From positions 186,001 to 250,000 of the forward strand of contig JAFCMP010000168.1 of NCBI GenBank assembly GCA_017506865.1: a stretch of 64,000 bases of DNA. The letters run 5' to 3'. The notes beneath the pieces are model-generated. The model ran no database searches. It worked only from the letters and a program-made list of their open reading frames with translations, and was not told where the DNA came from. The position numbers and the translations under genes were made by a program. Within the stretch, counting starts at the first letter, position 1. The number at the start of each line of letters is the position of its first letter. Positions 35,320 through 47,600 of the stretch are shown here, piece after piece. The stretch is from Tribonema minus (Eukaryota; Sar; Xanthophyceae; Tribonematales; Tribonemataceae).

Positions 35320-36194
35320 GCGGCACCAGCACCTGATCCGTGTCCACCGTCACGTTCATGACGAGCATGGCGCGGTACTGGTTGGCGTAGCGCGCGTGGC
35401 GCTGGCACTCGAGGCACACGCTGTCGAAGCACGCGGGGCAGCTCAGGTGCGCGTCGGACTTGAACCGCGACGGCTGCGCCTTGTCCTCGCCGTGTTGCCC
35501 CTCCTGTCGCTGGGCGTGCCGCTGCGGCGGCACCGGCTTGCTTTTGGGGACGCCTCTGTAGTGCGCCTGCACGAACACCTCGTCCTGATCATCCAAGTCC
35601 TTGTCGTATAGCTCTGGATCGCGGCGCGGGCAGGAGGGTGCGAGTGTGAGGGTGCGTGTCATGGCAGCGGTTCGCGGTGGGTGGTCATGCGCTTTCAGGA
35701 CACGGCTGTGTGGCATGACGCCTCTGGCAGCGAGGCTTGGTCGTACCGATCAGAAACAGGCGGCGGGCGTTACGATGTAATGGTTACTTCCCCGGGAGTA
35801 GCATAATTACAAGAACGACTTCCAACATATGGCGACGAGCCTGGCAGAACTCTTCGGAGATGCAGGTCATGCTGCCAGAGCGGCAGGTGAAGGTTAGGTC
35901 CATCAGCTACGGAAAATCCTGCTCAGTCGATACTTCGCGGAATTACAGAAAGCTCGTGGCCCCATGTGCTGTCGGCTGATTGTAAAAAAATGGGGCAGCT
36001 ATTGAGGCCTTCTTTCTGAAAGCTGCTGACACCGGCTAGACCGCACACACCGCACACCACAACTTGCCATCTTCGGCTTCGAACTTCAACGGTGCTTCGT
36101 CGCCGCTGCTGACGTAATCGGCATCGTCTGGCTCCGAAGGTGTTGGCTCCTCTGACGCTTTCGCTTGCGCTGCAGCTGAATTTTCCTCCGCCAT
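35144..36194 (-). CDS. EAPP: E2F-associated phosphoprotein (EAPP) homologue
   Basis: Exon 2 (35723..35144) carries the family core. LYDKDLDDQDEVFV is followed by CPAC...CLEC (Cys 139, 142, 147, 150 in this model), QRHARYANQYRAMLVMN, then CAGC (210, 213) and the diagnostic end DEELYHFFNVIATS. Human EAPP has the same order (LYDP..D..D, CPAC..LCLDCQRH, YRAMFVMN, C..C, YDKDEVFHFFNV), so the identification is firm. Exon 1 (36194..36064) encodes an acidic start, MAEENSAAAQAKASEEP, then EPDDADYVSSGDEAPLKF. Joining it at donor 36063 to the acceptor before 35723 keeps the frame and gives 236 aa; that join is the uncertain part. A poly-Gln run sits at about residues 180-189. EAPP is a nuclear protein linked to E2F activity in animals; the two Cys pairs suggest a zinc site. 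It shares a 99-bp divergent promoter with the lumen protein gene. Confidence 0.85.
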
Positions 36195-36293
36195 AGCCTT
36201 CGCGCAAGGTTTGACGTCACATCAAGTTGTCAAACTTCAAGGTCACAAACTTCAAGGCTTGAGGCGACTCGCCCGGAGCAGAGAAAGTGTCAA
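36195..36293. promoter_or_regulatory. Divergent promoter with a TGACGTCA palindrome
   Basis: Only 99 bp separate the EAPP and lumen-protein start codons. The segment holds the bZIP palindrome TGACGTCA (36212-36219) and a direct repeat of 'aaacttcaagg' (36224 and 36241). TGACGT is the core bound by aureochromes and by CO2-response bZIPs in ochrophytes. Use here is inference. Confidence 0.5.
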
Positions 36294-38007
36294 ATGGGTG
36301 GTGGTATATTAGCGCTGCTGCTTGTGGCGGCACTTGGAGCGGCTCATGCCTTTGTACTGCCGAGCATGACCGCCCATCAGCGGTGCGCAACCAGCCTGCA
36401 GGCCGTCACTACCCGAAGGTCTGTCAGATATGGCATCTTGTCAAGATGACATCGCTGTCAGGTGTTCTCGATGCGTGTGTGCAGAGGCATTTTCACACGC
36501 ATACGCTTTTTTCGAGTTATTCCAAAATTGCGAGGCAGGTTGGCGCTGCAAATTGCCGCTCGAGGCAAGTATCGGACGCTGTACCCGAGGCTGGGATCTT
36601 GATCGTGCAGCAGCATGTATCCGTCACAGCAGCGTGAACTGCAAAACTGGTCATAAAATTGCCGACTGGCATTGTAATTTTCAGCTGATTAGAAGCAGAG
36701 ACCCCTAGTATCATAGATATCACCAGCAACCGCATTTAACAAGCAAGCGCACAAGCTACAACGCACCCCAGCCTGCCCAAGGCACGTACAAACAGACGCC
36801 CCATTCTCATAAATGTATGCTGCTGGCTTCTTGGCATGATGAATTAGTCAACCGTAAACACACCCACTCAAGCACAAATTCTGACTTTCGCCTCCTGCTG
36901 CCACCGCTACGCAGGGCCCTGCTGAGTCAGGCGGTTGCGTTCCTGGCGGTGCCCGCGCTGGCCCTCGCCGAGGGCTACGAAGACCTCTCCGCGGACGACG
37001 CGCCGGAGCCCGTCAGGGAGACGCTCACGGACGAGGAGCGCATAAAGCGGAAGCTCGAGGCGCAGGCGAAGGCGACGGGCAAGGGGTCCTCGGGGCGGCA
37101 ATCGTACCAGGTGACGCTCCTCAGAGGGTGATGCTCGGCAGAGGCGGAGCTGCCGCGCCTTCCGTAGTGCAGCTCAAGCAGTCTGGGCATTGTAGCAAGG
37201 GACAGCATGTTAGTGCTGTGCATGCGAGCTCCGCGCCGCGCGCCTGTTTCGCGCACGCAGCACGGGAGGGCGTGTGCCTGCGCACGGGCCTCGACGGCTG
37301 CGTTTGCCCTCACGTGGTGGCAGGCACACGCGGCAGCGGCCATCTGCTACCCAGCATTTGCGAGTCATGTCCGGTGCAGCAGTAGCGCAAGGAAGTCGCG
37401 CCAGCAGTCGAGAACTATTTGTCAGAGCGCTGGCTCAGCACAAGGGCCCCATGTACCCTCTTTGAGCCGCGTCAAGGCTGACGCCACGCATACATTCTGA
37501 GGCCCCATGCTCAGAGACCTGCGGCATGAGAGGCGGATGCGTGGTCGCAGGGCTGGTAGGGGTTCGCATCACAACGCACACGTCGACAACTGCACGTGAC
37601 TGCGTGCTGGCAGGTAGTGGCGCAGTGCTCGCCTCACGATAACCGCAAAGTTGGCACGTGCTTGCGCGCGAGCGTGTCAGTGCCGTGTGCCCGCCAGACG
37701 TACAATTTGAACGTCCACCTAAGCAGAGACACGCACTTAGCATGAACGATGCCGTGCTGCGATCACAAAGCAGCTCTGCCTCGTTACAGCAGCCGCGTTA
37801 GAGGCCGTGTATTCTTGCTGCAACGCGCGCCCGCTGCAACAGCGTTCGCGAAAGCAACAACATGCAGCTCTAACATCGGAATTTGCATGCACGCGCGCTT
37901 TGCAGGAGCGCACGGCAAACGAGATCGCCAAGCAGAAGGCGGCTTCGCGAAAGAGCGCAAAGCAGCGCCAGGAGGACTTGTGCGAGCAGCTGGGCAGGGG
38001 CTGCTAG
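36294..38007 (+). CDS. Thylakoid-lumen protein with tripartite presequence, unknown function
   Basis: Exons 36294..36418, 36915..37110 and 37906..38007 give 140 aa, with phases 2 and 0. Three targeting layers can be read. An ER signal peptide ends at A19 with F20 next (AHAFVLP, ASAFAP-type). A short transit region reaches T40. Then a twin-arginine lumen signal, T-T-R41-R42-A-L-L plus hydrophobic SQAVAFLAVPALALA, should be cut after A60. The mature protein is about 80 aa, charged and probably helical (EERIKRKLEAQAKATGKG, ANEIAKQKAASRKSAKQRQ), and ends in LCEQLGRGC with two Cys that could form a disulphide. The Tat-type signal predicts import of a folded protein into the thylakoid lumen, perhaps a small photosystem-associated subunit. 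I do not recognise the family with certainty. Confidence 0.8.
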
Positions 38008-38672
38008 GCGTCAACCTCAACCCATTGAAGTTTGGGTATTTGGCGATCAGCACGCTCGGCGCTACGTGGACTTCAACTAACGTGGCGGCTCGTCGCACCT
38101 GCAAGCTTCACAACTAGATTTCGGAAACGGTGTGGCTGCTGCAGCGCGCCGTGACTCATTCCAAGTCGGAGCGCTGCGAAGCCGGTGCATGAGCGGCCGA
38201 CTGCGCCATGTCAGCGTCCGGTAACTGGATTTTATCGCTAAAGGTGTGCTGACGATCCCCCCCTGTCCGGCAATCACAATCAAGGTTTAGCTGGTGTGTG
38301 CGAACGCAGTTGAGATCACAGGGGCATGCCACGGACAGCCCCGTGCCGTCAAAATACAGATAAAAGGGTTTGCAGAGGCTCAAATGGTGTTGAGCTTGCT
38401 GCCACTGCTGCACGTGTGTCACATGGTTGCAGATTCATGTCTGCTTGACGATTTTGAAAGCGCTCACATCGATTGCATGACTTTGCGGCGCTGATTGTCG
38501 ACTGGCCTTTGACTTTTACTAGGAACTGGCGAATGGCATTCGTCCCTTTCCTGAGCAGATGTAGGCTGGGCAGTCGCATCTAGAATGTTTGTCATTTTCA
38601 CATGGGACTTTCGGGTGACGCTCCGCATGTTGAAGATCGCTGAAAGAGGTTTTTTAGCGTATAGCCTGCACG
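38008..38672. other. Spacer upstream of the SbcD-SbcC fusion gene
   Basis: 665 bp with no recognisable gene. It contains the 3' UTR of the lumen protein gene and presumably the promoter of the fusion gene; no clear core element is visible. Confidence 0.5.
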
Positions 38673-41600
38673 ATGCGGGGACTAAAGCTGCGTAGATGTA
38701 CAAGATGGCTGTGTGCAGTTGCCAGCGTGAGCAAGTCATCGTGCTTGTCATCGCAGTCACAGCTGAGGCTGCGACCACATTCCCACAGCTGCAGAAGCGC
38801 AGCACGATGCATCCACGGCGGCAGACACGCGCTGATGATGGCGGACCAACAAGGGTGGCAAGAAGGCGTTCGCGTGAAAATCATCAGCAGTGGAGAGTCA
38901 GGTGTGATCCGCGAGAAGCGCGGTCGTGGCTGGTGGACAGTGGCTTTAGACGACAAGGATGCCGTGGCGTCGGTCACCACCAGAGCATCCAATCTTGCAC
39001 TGTCAGGTGCTGACAAGGCTGCTGCACAAGGTGGCACAGACCTAGCAGCAGCTCCAGCAGCTCCACAACAGCAAGACCACTTGCCCGTACAGAAAGCCTT
39101 AGATGCACAAGCCGACAGCGCCAGTGACGGCACCGCGACGACTGCACATGTCAGCAGCAGCGGCGCCGCCGAAGACAACACCACCACACGACGCAGCAGC
39201 ACCAGACGCAAACCTCCATCAACAACGACAGCAGCGCCGCTGCCGCCGCCCGCCCCCCCAGACACCCCCGCCCTCGTCACCCTCGACGACCCCACGCTCC
39301 CGCACCGCGCCGTGACGCAGTGGGTCGTCTTCTCGGACCTGCACGTCGGCGTCGGCAGCCTGTCAGTCTGCATGGAGGTGCTCGACAGGGTGCGCGCGGA
39401 GGCGGAGGCGCGGCCCGGCGCCGGCGTCCTCTTCCTAGGCGACTTCTGGCACCTGCGCGGCACGCTGCGCGTCGACCTGCTCAACGCCGTCCTCGCGCGC
39501 CTCGCCGCGTGGCGCGCGCCCGTCGTGCTGCTGCCGGGCAACCACGACCAGGTCGACAGTTGAGTGGGCTGTGTGTGGAGGCAGGGGGGTGGGGGGAGCG
39601 TGTTGAAGTTGTGAATTTGCGTGTCGGTTGTAGGGCGGGAGGGGGGGGGGGGGGGAGGGGGCAATGCGCTCATGCATTGATTGTCTCTCGTATTGTGTCA
39701 TTTGCGGGGTGATGCTCCCAGCGGATGGGTCACCGACTGTTTCTGATTCTCAGTGTCAGAAACAGGTCGTGGGGAGTGAGTGCACTTGCACTGCTGTGTC
39801 GGCAAGCGTGAGCTGCACAGTGCGTGAAGTGAAAAACAACTACTTCTATGTGCCTCTAGCCACCAGCTTCCCATTAACGTGCCACGGCGCGAATATGGGT
39901 CGCCCCCCCCTGTGCGTGGTCACTGATGCTGGCAGTGATCGCCCACAGCCTCAATCCATGCATGACCACCACCTTGCCGCACAAAGTGCCACGGGCTCAA
40001 CGTAACAATTCACACTGCGCGCCAAGTGCGAGGTGAACTTCTGCCGTGCTCCATGTGAAGCCAGAAGTAGCGGTGCGGTGCAGCTGATGCCCCCTCCCCC
40101 CCCCTCCCCCCTTTCCAGCATGTCTTTGTACCACTCCGTAAGCTGACAGGGGCCGGTGTTGAGCTTTGGTTGTTGCAGCTGTGCACCGTGTCCATTCCCG
40201 GATGTGCCACTCTCCTTACTCCACCGACGCACCTCCTGCCAATTACTGCGCCCGCTGCAGGTCAACAACCCTCAAGCGCTCGTAAACCTGGCTTGGTAGC
40301 ACCACGTGTTGCCATCCGGTGCTCACCCCCTCCCCCTTCCCCCCAACTCCCCCCCCCCCCCCTTCCCCCCCTTCCCCCCACCGCGAACAGGGCCGGCGCC
40401 GAGCACTCGCTCACGCCGCTGCGCTACGCGTTCCGCCCCGGCCACGCCGTGGTCATATCGCAGCCGACGCTGTTCCTGGGCGCGCTGTGGCTGCCGCACT
40501 GCCGCGACCAGCGCGCGCTCGAGCGCGTGCTCGCGCTCCCCGCCGCCGCCGCCGCGCGCGCCGTCTTCTGCCACGTGGACGCGCGCGGCGCCGCCATGAA
40601 CGACGGCATCTACTCGAGGTACTTCAATTCTGCGTGTTAGAAGTATGATAATACGCTCACTTCAAGTACAAGTATCACACATAGGTCCCATGCGCAGCGA
40701 GCAGCCGGGTTCGCGCACTCGAAGCCGCGGCGCGCAACTTGTGCCACGCGGACGCGCGCAGCGCCGCCACGAACGATGGCATCTGCTCCAGGTCCCGCGA
40801 CGGCACTGCGTCATGTATACATGTATGTGTGGATCGCACATGGGTGCTAGGGCTGTGACTCGGGGCCAAAGGCGTGCACCCGACCACGACTCATCCGAGT
40901 GTGTCGCTGGCGCCCATGTTGCGGTAGAAGAGCGTGTCATCGCCAGTCTGTCTTTCTGGGCAGAGATTGGCGCAGGCTCAAGACGTGCGACTGCGCTGTT
41001 CGCAGCGCATACCGTCGCCCGCGTCGCAATGGCTGGCGCGCACTCCTTCCTCCCCTCGCACCCCCCCCTGGTGCACCCAAACGCGCCCAGCCGCCCACTT
41101 GCCGCACTCACTGCACTGCCGCGAGCGGCAGCAGCCCCCCGCCCCCCCCCCGCCCCCTCCCCGTCACAGGGGTGCAACCAGCCCCTCCTGCCCAGCGACG
41201 CTCATCTTCCGACGCGCTGACACCTCACTTCCGCGCCCCCCCCCCCCCCCCACCCCCCCCCACCCCCCCCCCCCAGGACGGGCATCAGCCCGAGCGCGTT
41301 CCCCGCGGGCGCGCGCGTGTACTCAGGGCACTTCCACCGCCCGCACAGCGTCGGCGGCGGGCGCGTGCGCTACGTCGGCTCGCCGTACCAGACGTCGCTC
41401 GCGGAGGCGGGGCAGCGCAAGGAGCTGCTGATACTGGACGCCGCAGACTGGAGCGTGCGCGACGCGGTGGAGATTTGCGTCGGGCGGCGCTTCTTCCGTG
41501 CGGAGGGGGAGGGGCAGGTGAGAGGGGGGTTACGAAGAGGGGGGCGGGGGAGGCGACCCGTAGTAATTGCCGGTAGCGCTGGGGCGTGCACATGGTATGA

Positions 41601-44600
41601 CATGCTCATACTGGACGCCGCGGACTGGAGCGTGCGCAACGCGGTGGAGATACGCGTGGGGTGGCACTTCTTCCGCGCGGAGGGGGAGGGGCAGATGAGA
41701 GGGGTGGCAGGGGGAAGGTTGGGGGGGGGGCAGGGTGAGAGGGGGAGTGGCAGGTTGGTGGTGGTGGTGGGGGGGGGGGGGGGGGTGTTTGTGCGGCGCC
41801 GCGCACGCGTAGTAACTGCCGCAGGCGCTGGGCGTGCCCCGCCAACATCGGCGACGCGCGTGTGCGCGCACTCACGCAGTGCTGATGCTCCCTGTGTGTC
41901 GGCGCGTGAGGGGCAGGCTCGCAGCTGCAGCGGCTGGGCGGTGAGTTGAGTTGCGGTGCCACGAGGACACGGAGAGTCGATGCGCAGTTCCGGTCACAGG
42001 GCGCGGTGCTGCATCTTCCGCGCATCATGCAGCAGCAACACGAACCCTCGTGCTGCAGCGCCGCGTACGAGCACCGGCAGCTCATGCTCGGCACCGTCCG
42101 ACTGTAGAAAACAATCACAGCACACGTCAGCCATGTGGCGGCCGCGCTGATCATCATATGCCCATCCGCGGTCCCGCGTCGCTGCGCGCCGCAGCCGCTG
42201 CCGAGCGCCGCCGACGCGCGCCGCGGCGACAGGCTCGTGTGGAGCGTCCCCGACGTGCGCGCGGCAGCAGTTCAGGACGCTTCCGCCGCGCTGCGCTCCG
42301 CCGGCGTGGAGGTGGAGCTGCGCAGCATGCCGCGCATGCGCGCTGCTGCCGCCGCCGATGCTGAGCAGCCCTCGGCAGCGGCGGCGCTGCTGGACGGCGG
42401 CGTGCTGCCGCGCGCCGGCGGCGCCGCGGCGCTGCCGCCGGACGCGCTCACGCCGCCGTCGCTGCTTGACAAGTACCTCGCCGCGGAGGCGGCGGCGGGG
42501 CGGCCGGCGCGCGCGGACGTGCGCGCGGCGGCGGAGGCGGCGGTGCGCGCGCTCTGCTCCGGCGCAGCGCTCAGTAGCAGCAGCAGCAGCAGCAGCGCTC
42601 AGGCATCCAACGCGGCCGCTGACATGAGCAGCAGCATTGGCAGCAGCAGTGCTGTCGTCGGCAACGGCGGCGGCAGCGGCGGCGCAGCGCCGGCGCCCGC
42701 GCGGCATGCGGCGCTGGATCTCGAGGAGGTGCGGCTGGCGCGCTTCGGGCCGTTCCGCAACGCGGCGGCGTACCCGCTGCGCGGCCGCGGCGTCGTGCTG
42801 CTGCGCGGCAGCAACCGCGACGACCTCGCCGCGGACTCCAACGGCGCGGGCAAGACGACGCTCGCCGCGGCGGCGCTGTGGGCGCTCACGGGCAGCCTCG
42901 ACACGCGCCCGACGAGCGACGCGCGCGCGCAGGTATGTACCAACCTACGGGTGTAGGGTCAGGGGGGTTAGCCTGTGGATGTAGGATTAGGGTTAGGGTT
43001 AGGGTTAGGGGGGGTTAGGGTTACGGTCAGGGGTGGGCCGGAGGTCGCGTGCGTGTGCGCTCTGCTGCCGCCGCCGCCAAATGTTGTCGGTGGCAGGCGG
43101 TCAGCATGCCTCGCATGACCCTGCGTCCTCATGCCCCGCACAGGTCAGTCACACTGTTTGTGGCCAATCCCGGCGCCCCACAGCGCACCACGGGTCACGG
43201 CCCGTACGCTCAGTTGGGCAACAAACGCATTCTGCAAGGTCACGCGGCCACTTGCACCAACGCTTGCCGCAGCCGCTCGCGCCGCTGAACTACCACCACT
43301 CAGGCGCCGGCGCTTTCATGCCCTCACAACGCGACTGCGGCATACGCCCCTGACGGCCCCGCTGCATCCGCCCCGCGCTGCGCGACGCCTGCTGCTGCCG
43401 CCTCAGGACGTCGTCTACGACATGGACGGCAGCAGCGGCGGCGGCGGCGGCGGCGACGATGGCAGCGCTCCGCGTCGCGGCAGCGGCGGCGTCGCGGAGG
43501 TCACGCTGACAGCAACGCTCAACGGCGAGAAGCTCGTCGTCACGCGGCGCAAGGTGAGGGTGGCGACTCTCCCACATCTGCGCCGTGCGTCGTCGAGACT
43601 CTACATAAACCGGTCAGAGTGGAGGGGGGGTATCAGTTTTGTGCACGTCGTGCAGGGCACGCGCCCATCTCCACCGCGCCGCGCCCGCCCAGTCGGCTGT
43701 GAGCTCCTATTGCAAACATGCAGATGGAAATGTCCACGCGAAGCGCGTTGCCACTGGTGACCTCTGTTGTCGAGTGCTAAGCGTCTGCCGCTTGTTACGC
43801 CGCCGCCGCTCCTCCCCCGCGCTGCGCAGGGCGCGCACATCTCAGCTGCGCTGCACTTTCGCAACAGACCCACCCATCAGATATCCGCCACGGGAAAACG
43901 CGTCCCCTTCGCGCGCTCAGGCGCCATCAGACACGCTGAGCGTCCGCTGCTGCTGCCGCATCTCGCTCGCGCGTCAAGCCCCCTGCAGGCGCGCGCGCGT
44001 GTCAGCGGCTGCCGCTTATGGACCGCCACGTTATGATGCTGAGCGCCTGCCGCATCTCACACCGCCGCCGCCCCTCACTCATGCGTCTCCTCACCCACGC
44101 CGCAGGGCGCGCGCGCGTCTCAGCTGCGCGCGACGCTGCGCCGCGCTTCCGCCACGGACCCACTCACCAGACGTCCGCTGCGAAAACGCATTCCCCTCGC
44201 AGACGCGGGCGCCAGTGAATGCTGAGCGTCCGCTGCTGCCGCTCCTCGCTCGCGCAGGGCGCGCGCACGTCTCAGCTGCTGTCACTTCTGGTTGGCATCG
44301 TGAGATGCTGAGCACGCCTGCCGCGTTCTCACGCCGCTCTCCCCCCCCCCATGCCCACATATGCCCCCCCCCCCCCCCCGCAGGGCGCGCGCACGTCTCA
44401 GCTGCGCGTGACGCACGGCGGGCGCGACCTCACGCGGCAGGCGCTGCGCGACACGCAGGCGGTGCTCGAGCGCGACCTCGGCCTGCGCGCGGAGGTGCTG
44501 CGCCGCACGCTGTTCCAGGGGCAGCACCACATGTACGGTGAGCGGCTAGAGCGCGTGCGCGGCGACCCGGGTGGGGGGTGGACGTGTGTGTGCCGGATAT

Positions 44601-47600
44601 GGCGGCACTGTCTGACTCTCGTGGCCGATCGCCGCAGCAGCGGCAAGCACGGGTTATCGGCGGAAGGCTTGTGCGGCTAACCCCGCCTTGTCACCTCAGT
44701 AGAGCTCTACCATGTTTTGATTGATTTCCATGGTGAAGCGCAGCTGCGCCGGTGGACGGGCGCGCGTGCATGCGACGTGGAGCGCTGCTGCAACGTGCTC
44801 GCGCCGGCACTGCGCCACGCCCAGCGCCCCGCAACGCACCAGCGCCGCGCCCAGCACTCTGCAGCGTACCAGCGTGAGCGAGCGGAAGGAGTGAAGTCGC
44901 GATACACACGCGTATCGATGCGCGCGCGCTGTGACAGAAAAAGGGAGCGCGCGCGACGCGCGGCAGCACCATGGCGGCGCGTGCTGCGTTCAGCGCAGGA
45001 CCGCACGCCAATCACATGCGCGCAGGGGGTGCCATTGTGCTGTAGGGCGCCTCAAAATTGTGCGTGCGGGGTCTGAGCAGCCGCCCCCTTGCAGCTGGTG
45101 CGAATGCATGCTGTGCCAGCAAGCACGCGTGTGGTATGCCGGAACAATCCAAGCGCAGGATTTCACGTGCACACAGGAGCCTTCAATACGCACGTCAGCG
45201 GCTCTTGGGACGCACCACAGCATGTGTGCGGCCATGCAGCAAGCTGTAGTCAGCACCAATCCCTACGCAGGTTATGCAGTCAAACCCCAGGGCACCCTAT
45301 GACAGTGGTGCATAGCACAACTGACGTTGCTGTGCACGATATTGAGACATGGCGCGCAGCAGCCCCATTAGTGCTGTGCGAGCGCCGTGAAACTGCGCAC
45401 GTGACGCCGACGGCGCCTTCGTCGCCTGCGTGCGCCCCCCCCCCCCTTCCCCCGCCGCCCGCCAGGGCTGCTGGAGAGCACGGACGCGCGCTTCAAGGAG
45501 GAGCTCTCGCTGCTGATGCCCATGGACTTCTGGCAGGTGCGCGTCGCGGCCAAACCCTGGCCCAAGCGCTGACCAGGTCGATGGCGGCGGTCGCGTGCAG
45601 GTGCCGCCGTGTGGCGCCACGCTGCGCAGCGCCCTGCGCGTACATGCATTTCGCACGCTGATGCTGCGTTGAAAGGGAGCGCCTTGCTCAAGGCGCCTCG
45701 CTGCAATGAGCAACATCAAGGCGATAATGGCATGCGTGCCGCGCGGCGATGGCGGCCCGGCCCGTGCACAGCGCGAGATGCGTGATTCAACCACAAACAC
45801 CTGCGGAGCGTCGATCACGAGCCGCTGGGGCTTCTCTCGTCATTGTCTGCAGCCTGCTGTCAATCATGTGGAGCGGCAATGCGCAATGTTGGATGGGTGT
45901 TCAGGGGTTTGTTTATGGTGTATCACACGCATGCGCACACACACAGACACGCAGGTACACATGTACATCGCACTGCCAGTGGACTGCCGCATGCTCCTCA
46001 CAATGGCGCACCCGTACCGCCTCGCTGCATGGCGCAGGACGCCGCCCGCAGCGCGCGCCGCGCCGCCGCCGACGCGGAGCGCGAGGGCGACGTGCGCGCA
46101 GCGGAGGCGGCGCTGCGCACTGGCGACCTGGCGGCACGGCAGCAGCAGCGCGACGCGCTGGCGCGCGAGCTGGCGGCGCGGCGGCAGGCGTGCGGCGCCG
46201 CCGCGGCGGCGGACGACAGGTGCCCCCGCGCTCATGCTCTTGCGATGGGCATCAGAACATGGATCTCTATGTTTTGCGGTCGCTTGTGTGTTCTAGATTT
46301 GGACTGCAGGTTGAGGGGCCATTTGATCTGCGGCAGAGGAGGGGCACGCTGCGTCGCGCGCTGACGTGCTGCTGCCAAGAATAGAATAGCTCATCGGCTC
46401 AGGCATGACGAACGGCGTGGCAGAGTGACAGCTAGGGGCAGTTGGAAGTGCCAGAAGGCTTGCATTCCATTCATTCCCCGACGGCCATCGCCACGGTGTG
46501 TTTGAGCACTCACACTGTTTGCCGCGCTTGCGGGCTTGGTTCAGCGCATCAAGGCCTGCTACCTCGCACGCCATGACCAGGACAGCACGAGACGCCCGAT
46601 GGAGTGCAGATAACAAGCGGCTGAACACTGCCACACCGGTGGCCGCGGCAACAGCATCGGCGCCAGTGCTAGCAACGGCAGTCATCAACGCCGCACACAC
46701 ACTTCAGCACATGTAGACATATCTTAAGCGGCGCTTCGATCTCAGCGCACGCCCCGTCCCCCCCCCCGCGACTATCCGCCGCTGCAGCTACCACGCGCCG
46801 CCGCCGCCGCCGGCGGCAGCGGTGGCGGCGGCTGCGGGGCGCGTGGAGGCGGCGCGCGCGATAGTCGCGCAGGCCGCGACTGACATCGCCGCCGCGGAGG
46901 ACGCGCTGCGCGAGGCGCGGCGGCGCGCGGACGCGGTGGCGGCGCGGCGCGGCGGCGGCGTCGCGCCCGCGCAGGCGGAGGTGCACCGCCTAGAGGAGCG
47001 GCGGCGGTTCGCGCGCAGGTGGTGGCGGCAGGTTCTGCTGCTGCTACTGCTGTTGCTGTGTGCGCGCAAGCTGTGCCGCGGTGGTCGCAGTGGTGTTCGG
47101 CAGTGTGCGCTGGTGTGGGAGTGGATGTGTCGTGAAGGCGTTGTGCCGAACCGAAGCGACATTGCAGGCGCGGCACCGGCGCACGCCGTTGGGTAGAACT
47201 CCTGCGGTGTCAGCCACTGCACCAAGTGTATGCTCATCCTGGCCGTGACAGCATGCACAAGGCAGTTGGTGGGGCTCCTTGAAGCCGTTTTTCCCTCTTC
47301 ACTCCATGGGGTGCACAGAGAGCACTCTTGTGCACGCCAGCATCGACACCACCACCGGCCATATCGCTGACCACCGCCGCGCACTACACCGCCCGCGCGT
47401 CACGCACTTGTGCAGGGATGCCGACGCAGCGCGCGCTGCCGCCGAAGCGCTGCGCGGCGAGCTGAGCGCGCTGCGCGCCGCTGCTGCGGAGGCGGCGGCG
47501 GGCGACGCCGACGCCGACTCCGCGCGCGCCGCGCTGGACGCCGCGGCGCGCATCGCTCAGGATACGGCGGCGGCGGAGGCGGTGGCGCGCGCCGCGCACG

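Noticed and set aside
40078..41280. Poly-C runs as assembly gaps or errors.
   Set aside because: They sit regularly before acceptors with correct phase on both sides; individual run lengths may be inaccurate but the structure holds.
42960..43030. True chromosome end or assembly join at the TTAGGG tract.
   Set aside because: The gene continues in phase on both sides of the tract, so it is interstitial.
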